The translations under genes were made by a program, and so were the position numbers. 64,000 nucleotides of DNA from Fervidobacterium changbaicum (GTDB lineage Bacteria; Thermotogota; Thermotogae; Thermotogales; Fervidobacteriaceae), in NCBI RefSeq assembly GCF_004117075.1, contig NZ_CP026721.1, positions 930,001-994,000 of the forward strand. The letters run 5' to 3'. Below are positions 19,921-29,154 of this stretch, in pieces (positions within the stretch are counted from its first letter, which is position 1; the number at the start of each line of letters is the position of its first letter). The notes beneath the pieces were generated by a model. The model did no database searches. It was not told where the DNA came from and worked only from the letters and a program-made list of their open reading frames with translations.

Positions 19921-21999
19921 TTAAGCACCTTTCAATATCTTTTCAGCAACCTTGTCAGGCACTTTGTCGTAGTGGGAAAGTACCATTACATAATTTGCTC
20001 TTCCTTGAGAAAGTGACCTCAGCGTTGTAGCGTAGCCAAACATTTCACTTAGCGGCACAAGTGCCCTTACAATTCTCAAGTGTCCTCTGTTTTCAAGCGC
20101 CTCGATGTGCGCTCTTCTGGAGTTCAAGTCTGCAATGATGTTACCCATGTATTCTTCTGGTGTGGTTACTTCAACTTTCATTATTGGTTCCAGAAGAACG
20201 GGACTGCCTTTTTCCATCGCTTCCTTAAATGCCATGCTTGCAGCTATTTTGAACGCCATTTCGGATGAGTCGACTTCGTGGTATGAACCATCGACGAGGG
20301 TAGCCTTTACTCCGACAACTGGGTAACCTGCCAAAACTCCAACCTGCATGGCTTCCCTGATACCTTCTTCAATTGCCGGTATGTACTGTTTCGGTATAAC
20401 ACCGCCAACTGTTCTATCTTCAAACTCAAATGTCTTATCAAGACTTAATGGCTCGAATTCAACGATGACATGTCCGTACTGACCTCTACCACCACTCTGC
20501 CTAATGTACTTACCTTCCGCTTTGACTGGTCTGGTTATTGTTTCTCTGTAGGCCACTTGTGGTTTGCCAACTCTGACGTTTACGTTGAACTCTCTCTTAA
20601 GTCTGTCAACTATGATTTCCAAGTGGAGCTCGCCCATACCAGCAAGAATTGTTTCTCCGGTTTCTTGGTCGACGTACGCTCTAAGCGATGGATCTTCTTC
20701 AAGAAGAGCCTGTAAGGCTTTTGAAAGTTTCGTTTCATCATCCTTTGTTTCTGGTTCAATCGCAATAGATATAACTGGTTCTGGGAACTCCATCTTCTCA
20801 AGGATGACGTGTGTACCTTCTTCACAAACCGTGTCGCCTGTTATCGTGCTCTTCATTCCTATAACGCCAACGATGTCTCCTGCCCTAACGTATTCAACAT
20901 CCTCTCGTTTATCAGCATGCAGGAATATCAACCTTGAGACACGTTCCTTCACACCTTTTGTGGTGTTAATAACGTAGCTTCCCTTTTCCAAGCGTCCGCT
21001 GTAGACTCTCAAGAACGTGAGCTTACCAACATACGGATCTGTCTGTATCTTGAAAGCATAAGCAACAAAGGGTGCATCTTCTTTTGGAAATACCTGAACT
21101 TCGTTTCCGTTCTTGTCAAATCCCCTGACAGGTGGTAAATCGAGTGGGGATGGAAGATACCTGATAACACCATCCAGAAGTGGTTGAATTCCAACGTTCA
21201 TCTTTGCTGAACCGCAGAATACCGGTGTTCCTAGATTTCCTATTGTAATTCTCCTCAGTGCATCGTGGATCTGCTCTTCCGTTGGTTCTTCACCTTCAAG
21301 ATAAAGCATCATGATTTCGTCGTCTACTTCGGCTATTTTTTCAATCATATCCTCTCTTGCTTCTTCAGCCTTTTCGAGCCATTCTTCAGGTATATCTTCA
21401 TAGACATACTCAGTTCCTTCTGGGTTCAACCACCTGATGGCCTTCATCTGAATCAGGTCAATAATACCTTTAAAATCGCTTTCCGCACCCATCGGTATCT
21501 GGACTGGAATTGGATGAGCACTGAGTCTTTCAACCATGGTCTGGACGGCCATTTCAAAGTCTGCACCTGTTTTATCCATCTTGTTCATGAACGCAATTCT
21601 TGGAACGTTGTATTTATCAGCCTGTCTCCAAACCGTTTCAGACTGTGGTTCAACACCAGCGGTCGCATCAAAAACTGCTATTGCACCGTCAAGAACTCTC
21701 AGTGACCTTTCGACTTCAATTGTGAAATCGACGTGGCCCGGTGTGTCGATAATGTTTATTCTGTGACCTTTCCAAAAGCACGTTGTCGCAGCCGAGGTGA
21801 TTGTGATACCTCTTTCTTTTTCCTGTATCATCCAGTCCATCGTAGCTGTTCCATCATCAACACTTCCGATGGTGTGCTTTCTTCCAGTGAAAAACAGGAT
21901 ACGCTCGGTAGTTGTTGTCTTACCAGCGTCGATATGAGCCATTATTCCAATGTTTCTAAGCTTATCCAAGTCAACATATAAAGCCTTTATCTCTTCCAT
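19921..21999 (-). CDS. fusA: Elongation factor G
   Basis: A 692-residue translocase GTPase. G motifs: [13 protein letters not shown] near residue 20, [23 protein letters not shown] and [10 protein letters not shown]. Later domains carry [18 protein letters not shown] and YKSGTR-like end regions adapted as [29 protein letters not shown] precedes ATG 21999. It is placed between rpsG and tuf, the usual str order. Length is normal for the bacterial translocase. Confidence 0.98.
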   Translation of the reverse strand: MEEIKALYVDLDKLRNIGIMAHIDAGKTTTTERILFFTGRKHTIGSVDDGTATMDWMIQEKERGITITSAATTCFWKGHRINIIDTPGHVDFTIEVERSLRVLDGAIAVFDATAGVEPQSETVWRQADKYNVPRIAFMNKMDKTGADFEMAVQTMVERLSAHPIPVQIPMGAESDFKGIIDLIQMKAIRWLNPEGTEYVYEDIPEEWLEKAEEAREDMIEKIAEVDDEIMMLYLEGEEPTEEQIHDALRRITIGNLGTPVFCGSAKMNVGIQPLLDGVIRYLPSPLDLPPVRGFDKNGNEVQVFPKEDAPFVAYAFKIQTDPYVGKLTFLRVYSGRLEKGSYVINTTKGVKERVSRLIFLHADKREDVEYVRAGDIVGVIGMKSTITGDTVCEEGTHVILEKMEFPEPVISIAIEPETKDDETKLSKALQALLEEDPSLRAYVDQETGETILAGMGELHLEIIVDRLKREFNVNVRVGKPQVAYRETITRPVKAEGKYIRQSGGRGQYGHVIVEFEPLSLDKTFEFEDRTVGGVIPKQYIPAIEEGIREAMQVGVLAGYPVVGVKATLVDGSYHEVDSSEMAFKIAASMAFKEAMEKGSPVLLEPIMKVEVTTPEEYMGNIIADLNSRRAHIEALENRGHLRIVRALVPLSEMFGYATTLRSLSQGRANYVMVLSHYDKVPDKVAEKILKGA

Positions 22000-22040
22000 A
22001 GTTTCCTCCTCGAAGGCACTTTCCTGTTTTGTTTTTCAAA

Positions 22041-22508
<468 letters not shown>

Positions 22509-22520
22509 CTAATTCCCTCC

Positions 22521-22925
22521 TTATTTCTTACCCTTTGCTGCAGCAGCTGCGCCTGCTTTTGGCCTCTTTGCACCGTACTTACTCCTGCTCTGGCGTCTGT
22601 TCTCAACACCAGCTGCGTCAAGGGTTCCGCGGATGATCTTGTATCTAACACCTGGTAAGTCCTTAACCCTTCCGCCTCTGACGAGAACGATTGAGTGTTC
22701 CTGAAGATTGTGTCCAATACCTGGGATGTATGCCGTGACTTCGATACCGTTTGAAAGTCTTACTTTTGCAATCTTTCTCAAAGCGGAGTTTGGTTTCTTT
22801 GGGGTCATTGTAGAAACCCTAACACAAACTCCTCTTTTCTGTGGGTGTCCCTGGAGTGCTGGTGATTTGGATTTCTCCTTAACTTTTTCCCTTCCGTGTC
22901 TTACTAACTGATTAATAGTTGGCAT
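22521..22925 (-). CDS. rpsL: 30S ribosomal protein S12
   Basis: A 134-residue decoding-centre protein. It carries the conserved [20 protein letters not shown] segment (wild type at the lysine linked to streptomycin resistance) and [21 protein letters not shown]. The C-terminal tail is alanine- and lysine-rich ([13 protein letters not shown]). GGGAGGG precedes ATG 22925. It is the first gene of the ribosomal unit, directly downstream of the promoter at 22961-22989. Confidence 0.97.
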   Translation of the reverse strand: MPTINQLVRHGREKVKEKSKSPALQGHPQKRGVCVRVSTMTPKKPNSALRKIAKVRLSNGIEVTAYIPGIGHNLQEHSIVLVRGGRVKDLPGVRYKIIRGTLDAAGVENRRQSRSKYGAKRPKAGAAAAAKGKK

Positions 22926-22960
22926 CTTAACCCTCCCTTCAAACTCTACATTCGTGAGAT

Positions 22961-22989
22961 ATTATAACCGCCTATTTTAGAAAATACAA
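22961..22989 (-). promoter_or_regulatory. Sigma-A-type promoter of the ribosomal super-operon
   Basis: On the minus strand TTGTAT (22984-22989) and TATAAT (22961-22966) are separated by 17 bases. The predicted start lies about 30 bases ahead of rpsL. The spacer ends in GGCGGT, a sequence also seen next to the -10 box of the rnpB promoter. Confidence 0.8.
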
Positions 22990-23084
22990 TAAAGCCCGTG
23001 TGAATTTTTTGTTTCGAACACTCAGTCGGGCGTTTCTGATAAGGGTATAAAATATTAAGCACACTTAAGCCATTTACAAAATCC

Positions 23085-23108
23085 AAAATAAAGGGCGCAA
23101 ACGCGCCC
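23085..23108 (-). terminator. Intrinsic terminator after tRNA-Gln
   Basis: On the minus strand a GGGCGC stem, GTTT loop and GCGCCC stem is followed by TTTATTTT. It ends the tRNA-Val/tRNA-Gln transcript before the rpsL promoter. The plus strand also has a T-rich side (CTTTTTCTTT), so it could act in both directions. Confidence 0.8.
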
Positions 23109-23135
23109 GGCTTTTTCTTTAGACTTTCTGCAATT

Positions 23136-23210
23136 TGGCTGGGGCGGTAGGACTCGAACCTACACAACTGGAGCCAAAGTCCAGGGTCCTGCCAATTAGA
23201 CGACGCCCCA
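23136..23210 (-). tRNA. tRNA-Gln (anticodon TTG), CCA encoded
   Basis: A complete cloverleaf on the minus strand. The acceptor stem TGGGGCG pairs with CGCCCCA, the anticodon loop is CTTTGGC (anticodon TTG), the T-loop is GTTCGAGTC, and CCA follows discriminator G. It lies 34 bases downstream of tRNA-Val and before a terminator, so the two are probably one transcript. Confidence 0.95.
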
Positions 23211-23244
23211 GCGCTTTGCTTTAGCTTGTAGTTCCATAAAAAAC

Positions 23245-23319
23245 TGGTGGGTGCGGCAGGGATTGAACCTACGACCTCTTCCGCGTCAAGGAAGCGCTCT
23301 CCCACTGAGCTACGCACCC
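23245..23319 (-). tRNA. tRNA-Val (anticodon GAC), CCA encoded
   Basis: A complete cloverleaf on the minus strand. The acceptor GGGTGCG pairs with CGCACCC, the D-arm is GCTCAGTGGGAGAGC, the anticodon loop is TTGACGC (anticodon GAC), and the T-loop is GTTCAATCC; CCA is encoded after discriminator A. A promoter overlaps the end of ldh just upstream. Confidence 0.95.
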
Positions 23320-23347
23320 ACTAATTCTTTGCCGTCAAGCGATACAC

Positions 23348-23376
23348 ATTTTACTATGTACCACTAATTCTGTCAA
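23348..23376 (-). promoter_or_regulatory. Promoter of the tRNA-Val/tRNA-Gln unit, overlapping the 3' end of ldh
   Basis: On the minus strand TTGACA (23371-23376) and TAAAAT (23348-23353) are 17 bases apart. The -35 box lies in the last codons of ldh. The predicted start is about 20 bases ahead of mature tRNA-Val. Confidence 0.75.
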
Positions 23377-24325
23377 GGGGTGAATTTTTCGTCTCTAAGA
23401 CTTTCTTAATTTCTTCAATAGCCTTTCTGATAACGCTTTTGGAGTGTTCAAGCAATTCCTGCTCTTCATCGACTAATTTCAGCTTTACAATCTTTTCTAC
23501 CCCGTTTCGACCTAAAACTGCAGGGAACCCGATGTACACGTCATCGATAAGCACTGAAGGTGTCCAAACCCTCTTTTCGTTTTTCCAAATACTATCTATT
23601 AGTTTTGCTGTTATGGCACCAATTGCCAGATTTGTAGCCCCTTTCTTCTCGATAATTTTGTAAGCAGCAGTTCTTACTTCCTCAACTATCTTTTCGAAGT
23701 CCAAACAAGTTGATGAACCTTCGGCTTTCATATCACAGTCTGCGCAGTAATCTCTTAACAAAACTCCGCCGATTGTTGCACTAGATAATGGCATGAACTC
23801 ACTATCACCGTGTTCGCCGATGATGTAAGCATGGATACTGGCGGATGAAACTCCACATTGCTGAGCTAACAAAGTCCGTAGTCTAAGAGTATCAAGCGTC
23901 GTCCCAGTTCCAATGATCTTTCTGGGGTCGAATTCAGTGAACTCCCATATTAAGTACGTTAGTACATCTACCGGATTAGTTATATTAATTACGATACTGT
24001 CCTTAGCGTACTTTTTTATATCTTCTGAGATAGACTTTATGATTTTCACATTGTCAATCAACAAGTCCAATCTTGTTTCACCTGGTCTTTGTGCTCGTCC
24101 AGCAGTTATCACAACAAAATCGCTATCTATGATATCTGATGGATCACCTGCGTATATATTGCAATACTTGAAAACTCCAGAAGCATGTAGAAGATCCATC
24201 GCTTCACCAATACTTCTGTTCTTGTCTATGTCCACCATAACAATCTTATCCACTATTGAATAGTGCAAAAGTGAAAAAGCAACACTTACACCAACCCTTC
24301 CGGCTCCGTAAATACTCACTTTCAT
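23354..24325 (-). CDS. ldh: L-lactate dehydrogenase
   Basis: A 323-residue NAD-dependent dehydrogenase that reduces pyruvate to lactate. The Rossmann motif GAGRVG is at residues 7-12. The specificity loop reads AGRAQRPGETR, with Gln where malate dehydrogenases have Arg, which favours lactate over malate activity. The catalytic His is in IIGEHGDSE. AAGGAGGGAAAGCTT directly precedes ATG 24325; an upstream in-frame ATG at 24352 lacks such a site. It has its own promoter (24359-24386). No terminator is visible after it before the tRNA genes. Confidence 0.93.
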   Translation of the reverse strand: MKVSIYGAGRVGVSVAFSLLHYSIVDKIVMVDIDKNRSIGEAMDLLHASGVFKYCNIYAGDPSDIIDSDFVVITAGRAQRPGETRLDLLIDNVKIIKSISEDIKKYAKDSIVINITNPVDVLTYLIWEFTEFDPRKIIGTGTTLDTLRLRTLLAQQCGVSSASIHAYIIGEHGDSEFMPLSSATIGGVLLRDYCADCDMKAEGSSTCLDFEKIVEEVRTAAYKIIEKKGATNLAIGAITAKLIDSIWKNEKRVWTPSVLIDDVYIGFPAVLGRNGVEKIVKLKLVDEEQELLEHSKSVIRKAIEEIKKVLETKNSPLDRISGT

Positions 24326-24358
24326 AAGCTTTCCCTCCTTTTGCAGCTTCAATATTAA

Positions 24359-24386
24359 ATTTTATCATAAATTAAAATTTGTACAA
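24359..24386 (-). promoter_or_regulatory. Promoter of ldh
   Basis: On the minus strand TTGTAC (24381-24386) and TAAAAT (24359-24364) are 16 bases apart. The predicted start is about 27 bases ahead of the ldh ATG. The remaining bases up to 24480 show no further clear signal. Confidence 0.6.
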
Positions 24387-24483
24387 CCTAATTTGTCTTC
24401 GTGCTGAATTTGATTAAGATCTTTATCTTATTTTACCGCTCAGAAACTCCAAGTTGGTTTGTACGTGTAGCGAGCTATACAAT

Positions 24484-24510
24484 AAAAAAAGCGCGCTCAT
24501 CTGAGCGCGC
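24484..24510 (-). terminator. Intrinsic terminator of the GH13-like gene
   Basis: On the minus strand GCGCGCTCA and TGAGCGCGC form a perfect nine-base arm pair with a tiny loop, followed by TTTTTTTATTG. It lies 30 bases past the stop at 24540. Confidence 0.9.
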
Positions 24511-24539
24511 CAACATGTTGAAAGTGGTAGTTTAGAACA

Positions 24540-26546
24540 CTATTCCCAATTGACAAACAGAATCACAAAATCGCCAGCCATCAGGTTTACAGGTATGGTG
24601 TTTCCTATACCGTACGTCATTTTCCTTTTCCCATGTCTTGTTGCGATTGTAACACTTCTTATTTCTATATTTCTACCAACGGTTTCATTTACCAAGATTT
24701 CGATGTACTTTTCATGAGCGAAGTCCAAGTTTCCAAGAACTATTACTCCTTTGTCGTCTTTCCAATAACTGTAGTTTGCGGTTGTCCCATCCTGGTAGTT
24801 CAGATACACGTATCTAAACTCCGAATCCATAAAGTCAGCTATCTCATCACGTATAGTCAAAACCCATTTGAGGAAATTGAACATATCATCTTTTGAATTC
24901 TCCCAGTGCAAAGCATAGTAGTCAAAGAACGCAAGTTTTCCGTAAAATTGGTCATCAGGTGGCAAGACAGTTTTTCCATATATGGTGTTATCAAGACCTA
25001 AGTTCATGGGTTGAATTTCCTCTATTTCTTGACCTGAGTTTATATATGCTATTGAGTTCGGTGATAGGTACAATAGTGCTGGTGCAAGGTACTTTAATTT
25101 ACTTCCGTTTTCTCTTGCCACAATTCTTGGTGTATCCGGGGTTTCACACGATGCTATATACGGAACCTCGAGGTTAGGCGTTATTTCTTCGATAAATTTG
25201 TACAATTCCGAAGGTCTTGCTGCTGCATACCAGCTATTACCAAGTATGCAGTCGTACCCTTCCAACTTAGCTTTCTTGTCGTTTTTCATTTCCAGCTCTT
25301 CTGCGATAAATCCAAAAGCTGGGTCGATTTCTCTGGCAGCTGAAATTATCATATCTTGAAGCTGAGATGGTAATGCATGCCCCATATCTATCCTTGCACC
25401 ATCGATACCGTACTTTTTCTGATAGGTTGGTATGATATTCGCTATGTACTCCCAGAGCTTTTTATTGGGCTTTTTGCCAGGGAATTTGCTTGACTTTATA
25501 ACATCAAACAAAATATAAGGTGGTTGGTCTTTACTCACATATCTTGCGCTCGCCTCCGGATGGTCGAGATACAACCTCAGAAACGTCACATCATCCCACG
25601 TTGGTTGTGGATCGTTAACCCAGTCGGAGAAACCGGGAGGGGTGATGATTCCAAATTCTTTAGCTATATTTGAAAGTATATCGCCTTCCATCTTCTTGAC
25701 TTTTTCCCACTTTTCTTTATCGATCTTATCGGGAGACAAGGTGAATTTTGAAAGGTGTGTTTTCACCTCTTCCGATGAGTAGATTATCTCTAAGTCTTCT
25801 GTGTCTGGAATTTTAAACGGGAGTTGTGGTATGTGTGGTGGTCTGTAACTCGCTGCCTCTTCTATCTTTATCCAGTAGAACCAGTCTGGATGAGATTTTA
25901 TCAAGTCACTATCCCTTGCGGCTGTACGCGGGATGAAATCCAAGACCACCCTTATTCCAAGCACATGAGCAGCTTGAATCAAAGCTTTGAATTGTTCTTC
26001 TAATTTTATTCCATCAAGAAGTGGATCCGCATAGCTTTCATCAAGTTCTACAGGGTTTTTCACCGCGTAAGGAGAGCCAACCTCTCCTTTTTTGAAAACA
26101 TCGCTCATCTTAGAAATAGGAAGCATGTAGAGTACGTTTATACCCATCTGTTTTAGATAAGGCAAAAGGCCTATCATTTTGAGAAATGTTCCTGATTCCC
26201 GATATCCAAAGATGTCTTCTGGTTCAAATGCACCGAACCCTTTGTGGTTGTATGCAACCGTTGCCCTTGGCAGAGCACCGTACATTTTTGCTTTTCTTAG
26301 CCAACTCGCATCTTTTTCGCCGTTTAAGAGCGCAAGTGATTTCGAATAATCCAAACCCTTATCGTGTTCCAATATAGTGTCGATAACTATTGAGTAGTAC
26401 TCATAAGGGTCAACAAAATACCTACCGTCCTTTATGGAAAGCTTTCCAGGGTAATTTGAAATAATCCACTGACGCGGTAGAGCGTATAGTGTTTTACCAG
26501 TTATCTTCCTTTTTAGGTACTTGCTTAGTTCCCTGAGTTCTTTCAT
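24540..26546 (-). CDS. Cytoplasmic GH13-like alpha-glucan-active enzyme, divergent
   Basis: A 668-residue protein without signal peptide. It has the alpha-amylase clan layout in modified form: region I as LDFIPRTAARDS, region II as GARIDMGHALP (candidate nucleophile Asp), region III as FIAEELE (candidate acid Glu) and region IV as ASCETPDTPRI in place of the usual NHD/HD. An all-beta C-terminal domain closes the protein. The HPDWFYWI segment after region I resembles a feature of GlgE-type maltosyltransferases, but the exact subfamily cannot be given. AAGGAGGTATAAAG precedes ATG 26546. It may process intracellular maltodextrin or storage glucan; substrate is unknown. Confidence 0.75.
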   Translation of the reverse strand: MKELRELSKYLKRKITGKTLYALPRQWIISNYPGKLSIKDGRYFVDPYEYYSIVIDTILEHDKGLDYSKSLALLNGEKDASWLRKAKMYGALPRATVAYNHKGFGAFEPEDIFGYRESGTFLKMIGLLPYLKQMGINVLYMLPISKMSDVFKKGEVGSPYAVKNPVELDESYADPLLDGIKLEEQFKALIQAAHVLGIRVVLDFIPRTAARDSDLIKSHPDWFYWIKIEEAASYRPPHIPQLPFKIPDTEDLEIIYSSEEVKTHLSKFTLSPDKIDKEKWEKVKKMEGDILSNIAKEFGIITPPGFSDWVNDPQPTWDDVTFLRLYLDHPEASARYVSKDQPPYILFDVIKSSKFPGKKPNKKLWEYIANIIPTYQKKYGIDGARIDMGHALPSQLQDMIISAAREIDPAFGFIAEELEMKNDKKAKLEGYDCILGNSWYAAARPSELYKFIEEITPNLEVPYIASCETPDTPRIVARENGSKLKYLAPALLYLSPNSIAYINSGQEIEEIQPMNLGLDNTIYGKTVLPPDDQFYGKLAFFDYYALHWENSKDDMFNFLKWVLTIRDEIADFMDSEFRYVYLNYQDGTTANYSYWKDDKGVIVLGNLDFAHEKYIEILVNETVGRNIEIRSVTIATRHGKRKMTYGIGNTIPVNLMAGDFVILFVNWE

Positions 26547-26595
26547 CTTTATACCTCCTTCTCACCTTTTATCACAACCTGTGCAGCATGGCTAT

Positions 26596-26624
26596 TGACG
26601 ATATCAAAGAGTTGTTGTATAATC
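26596..26624 (+). promoter_or_regulatory. Promoter of tRNA-Ser
   Basis: TTGACG (26596-26601) and TATAAT (26619-26624) are 17 bases apart. The predicted start is about 8 bases ahead of mature tRNA-Ser, so the 5' leader is very short. Confidence 0.85.
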
Positions 26625-26638
26625 TTTCGTGCTGGACG

Positions 26639-26727
26639 GAGGCGTGTCCGAACTGGCTAAGGAGCCGGTCTTGAAAATCGGTGGTGGTCAAACCACCGTG
26701 TGGGTTCGAGTCCCACCGCCTCCGCCA
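26639..26727 (+). tRNA. tRNA-Ser (anticodon TGA), CCA encoded
   Basis: An 89-base class II tRNA. The acceptor GGAGGCG pairs with CGCCTCC, the anticodon loop is CTTGAAA (anticodon TGA), a long variable arm (GGTGGTGGTCAAACCACC) follows, and the T-loop is GTTCGAGTC. Discriminator G and CCA are encoded. It converges with the MFS gene, whose stop is 11 bases away on the other strand. Confidence 0.95.
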
Positions 26728-26738
26728 TTTTTTTGTTT

Positions 26739-28091
26739 TTATTCCTTCATTCCTTCCGAAGAACTGTTCGCATCAAGCGTTTGACTTGCCATTTCCATAG
26801 CAAGTTCCCTCATCTTTTTATTGAGTGCCTCTACTTCTACCTCAAAATACCACGCAGAAAGCATGAGTAGGAAACCACAAACAAGCCAAAAGTACGCTGT
26901 GATTTCCAACGCTGCTCCCAAAGTTCCCAAAGTAACAGATAACGAACCACCAACGAACCTTCCGATTCCAGTACCAACTGAATCCGTTAGATTAAATATC
27001 GAGAAGATTCGGCCACGGTCCTTTGGTTCATTCACATTCAGCAACATCATTTTCACATTCGGACCAGTGTACGAATCCATTGCAGCAGCGATGAATCCAA
27101 GCATTCCAAATGTTAAGAACCCTAACAAGCTATTAGATGTGTTAGATGTGTACGAGTACCTAAAAACACTCACTGTTAGAAAAACACCCAATATCGTCGT
27201 TATTGCAGAGACAAGCGGAACCAATTTCTTTGAGCGCCTATAAATCTTCTCACCAATAAAACCTCCTGCGATATTACCAGCGATACTTCCAAGTGCAAAA
27301 AGCAGGAACATCGTCGTTGCTTGGTTTAAATCCATGGACTTTTCACGCCTGAAGAATTCTATCATGAAATAGGGAATAGCACCCCAGGGTATTGTACCTG
27401 CGATACCTTGCAGAAAAAGTAGAAGGTTTGTTTTGATTTTTACAAGCTGAGTATAATCCGAAAGCTTTATGGTATAAGAATAATCCGCTTGTGTCTCAGA
27501 GAAACCTTCTTCGCTCGCACCACGTCTTGGTTCTTGGAGCACGTTGATTATTAAAGGTATCAAAAGAAGATTTGGAGCGGAAACGAGTATGAACGGTATC
27601 CTCCATCCAAAAATATTGGCAGTGTAACCTGCTACAAGCATTCCTACTATACTTCCGACAGTTGAGGCAAGCCCTAATACAGATACTATCTTACCTCTTT
27701 CCCTATGACCATAAAGGTCCCCGACAAGTGAATAAGATATTGGGAATGAAGCACCAATTCCAATTCCTGTTAAAACTCGCCAAAAGAACAGTTCGCCGTA
27801 AGAACCGGAAATAGCAGTTAGCAAACAAGGAACTTCACCAACAAGGATTGAGCCTATCAGTAACCATTTTCTACTGTACTTGTCTGTTAAATATCCCCAG
27901 ATCAAGCTGATGAGTGCACCAACAATACTAAAGACTCCTCCGATGAGTCCTATGTGTGAATCCGTGATATTGAATTCTTTCTCTATCATTCCAATCACAG
28001 GACTCATTACCATCTGGTCTGCATTCAATACAACAAGTAGCAAGAAAAGAAAAAGAGAGATCTTTTTTCGATCTTTTGCACCCCTATCCAT
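26739..28091 (-). CDS. Major facilitator superfamily transporter
   Basis: A 450-residue membrane protein with about twelve hydrophobic helices. The MFS signature between helices 2 and 3 is WGYLTDKYSRKWLL; the helix 5 region (GLASTVGSIVGMLVAGY) is glycine-rich. A charged cytoplasmic loop with EEGFSETQADYS separates the halves, and a tail rich in Ala, Met and Ser ends the protein. The nearest idea is the spinster/sugar-phosphate-like drug or metabolite transporter group, but the substrate is unknown. GGAGGGAGTTTT directly precedes ATG 28091; the upstream ATG 28121 is not supported. An extended -10 promoter precedes it. Confidence 0.85.
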   Translation of the reverse strand: MDRGAKDRKKISLFLFLLLVVLNADQMVMSPVIGMIEKEFNITDSHIGLIGGVFSIVGALISLIWGYLTDKYSRKWLLIGSILVGEVPCLLTAISGSYGELFFWRVLTGIGIGASFPISYSLVGDLYGHRERGKIVSVLGLASTVGSIVGMLVAGYTANIFGWRIPFILVSAPNLLLIPLIINVLQEPRRGASEEGFSETQADYSYTIKLSDYTQLVKIKTNLLLFLQGIAGTIPWGAIPYFMIEFFRREKSMDLNQATTMFLLFALGSIAGNIAGGFIGEKIYRRSKKLVPLVSAITTILGVFLTVSVFRYSYTSNTSNSLLGFLTFGMLGFIAAAMDSYTGPNVKMMLLNVNEPKDRGRIFSIFNLTDSVGTGIGRFVGGSLSVTLGTLGAALEITAYFWLVCGFLLMLSAWYFEVEVEALNKKMRELAMEMASQTLDANSSSEGMKE

Positions 28092-28136
28092 AAAACTCCC
28101 TCCGCTATTTCTAAAATGCAAACCGAATTCTTAAGT

Positions 28137-28147
28137 ATTATACCACA
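28137..28147 (-). promoter_or_regulatory. Extended -10 promoter element of the MFS gene
   Basis: The minus strand reads TTGTGGTATAAT, i.e. TATAAT at 28137-28142 with TG one base ahead. No good -35 box is found at 17 bases. The same string TTGTGGTATAAT occurs upstream of the fchA-like gene. Confidence 0.5.
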
Positions 28148-28220
28148 ACATCTCTTTTCAAAAGCCAGAGAAAGCACTATTTCCATGGAGACTTTATAAT
28201 AAATGTCAACTGCTGAAAAT

Positions 28221-28254
28221 AAAAACCAGAGGCTCAGGTTTCCCCAAGCCTCTG
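28221..28254 (-). terminator. Intrinsic terminator of the ferritin-like gene
   Basis: On the minus strand CAGAGGCT and AGCCTCTG pair around a loop with TGGGGAAACCTG, followed by GGTTTTTATTTTC. It lies 18 bases past the stop at 28272. Confidence 0.85.
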
Positions 28255-28271
28255 ATTTGATTTATTTTAGA

Positions 28272-28778
28272 TTAAAAGAGCGGTTCAAAGCCCTGCTGAT
28301 TCCAGTAATTTCTTTTTGCCTCTTCGTAAGCATCCTCCAAGACTTTTTTATGACCATTTTCCCAATTCCCAAGTAATTCCAAGATTTTCTTCATCTCCAA
28401 ATCTGACACTTTCTGTGCACTCTCTTTGTAGAACTTCTCAAAATCTTCTTCAATCAGGTATGCCATTCTAAGTATGGCAAGATCATTCGCCATCTGGTCT
28501 AGTGTTCCATTTACCATCTCTGATTTTTCTCTTCCTTCAAAAAAGTCCGTGCGAACTATCGCTTGCTGTGCATCATCCAGTGTTATTTCCACGTTGTTCT
28601 CAACCTTTTTCATCAAGTTTTCAATGAACTTGATGTGGTCCTCCTCCATGCTTGCAAGACCTTCAAGAAGTTCTTTGACTTCCTTGCTGGAAACCTTTTT
28701 TGCTTTCTCTTTGTAAAATTCTCTACCTTCAATTTCTCGCATCAACGCAAATCTCAGTATACCTATCACTTTTTCCAT
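28272..28778 (-). CDS. Ferritin-like (rubrerythrin-type) diiron domain protein
   Basis: A 168-residue four-helix protein without a rubredoxin domain. Metal-ligand motifs appear in two halves: REIEGREFY (about residues 14-22) with EEDH (45-48), and IEEDFEKFY (109-117) with WENGHKK (139-145), matching the ExxH pattern of rubrerythrin-family diiron sites. It may act in peroxide detoxification or iron handling in an anaerobe, with an outside electron donor. GGGGGTG ends 5 bases before ATG 28778; the frame's earlier GTG lies inside that site. A thioredoxin-fold gene lies just upstream, a plausible functional partner. Confidence 0.8.
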   Translation of the reverse strand: MEKVIGILRFALMREIEGREFYKEKAKKVSSKEVKELLEGLASMEEDHIKFIENLMKKVENNVEITLDDAQQAIVRTDFFEGREKSEMVNGTLDQMANDLAILRMAYLIEEDFEKFYKESAQKVSDLEMKKILELLGNWENGHKKVLEDAYEEAKRNYWNQQGFEPLF

Positions 28779-28814
28779 GCTCACACCCCCTTGTGAAGAG
28801 TTGAAACTTTAAAC

Positions 28815-29108
28815 TCACTTTGCATCCAGCTCAATTCCAAGTATATCATACATTCTCTGGATATATTCCCTTATTTCAAATTCAGAAAAATTCCTTGCGA
28901 ATCTCTTCAGCTCGTTTCCTTCGTCGTCTAAAAAAATAATAGTTGGAACTGTAAAAACCATGTTCTGACCTGCTATCTCTGGTTTCTCAACTACATCGAC
29001 GACTTCTAACTCGAGGCTGTATTCCTCAGATATTCTTTTCATTTTCGGTAAGAACGCAATACACACTCCACACTTATCGTTTTTGAAGTAAAGAGCCTTT
29101 ATTTTCAT
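28815..29108 (-). CDS. Small thioredoxin-fold protein with CGVC active site
   Basis: A 97-residue protein with a thioredoxin fold. The redox motif CGVC is at residues 13-16 and the cis-proline segment reads FTVPTIIFLDDEG. There is no signal peptide, so it is cytoplasmic. The CGVC motif differs from the CGPC of classical thioredoxin and gives no clear substrate. It is read before the ferritin-like gene (36 bases away), which suggests a shared oxidative-stress role; this is inference. It follows the class B PBP gene by 46 bases. Confidence 0.8.
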   Translation of the reverse strand: MKIKALYFKNDKCGVCIAFLPKMKRISEEYSLELEVVDVVEKPEIAGQNMVFTVPTIIFLDDEGNELKRFARNFSEFEIREYIQRMYDILGIELDAK

Positions 29109-29154
29109 AACCTTCTGACCAACCTCCTACTTTTTGTTTTCTTCACTACTTTCA

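Noticed and set aside
22990-23035. Inverted GCCCG...CGGGC pair upstream of the rpsL promoter
   Set aside because: The arms are only five bases, about 28 bases apart, with an asymmetric bulge in the extension; not convincing as terminator or riboswitch.
22946-23317. Open frame of 123 codons on the minus strand upstream of rpsL
   Set aside because: It runs through both tRNA genes and the tRNA terminator; no ribosome site and no protein-like composition.
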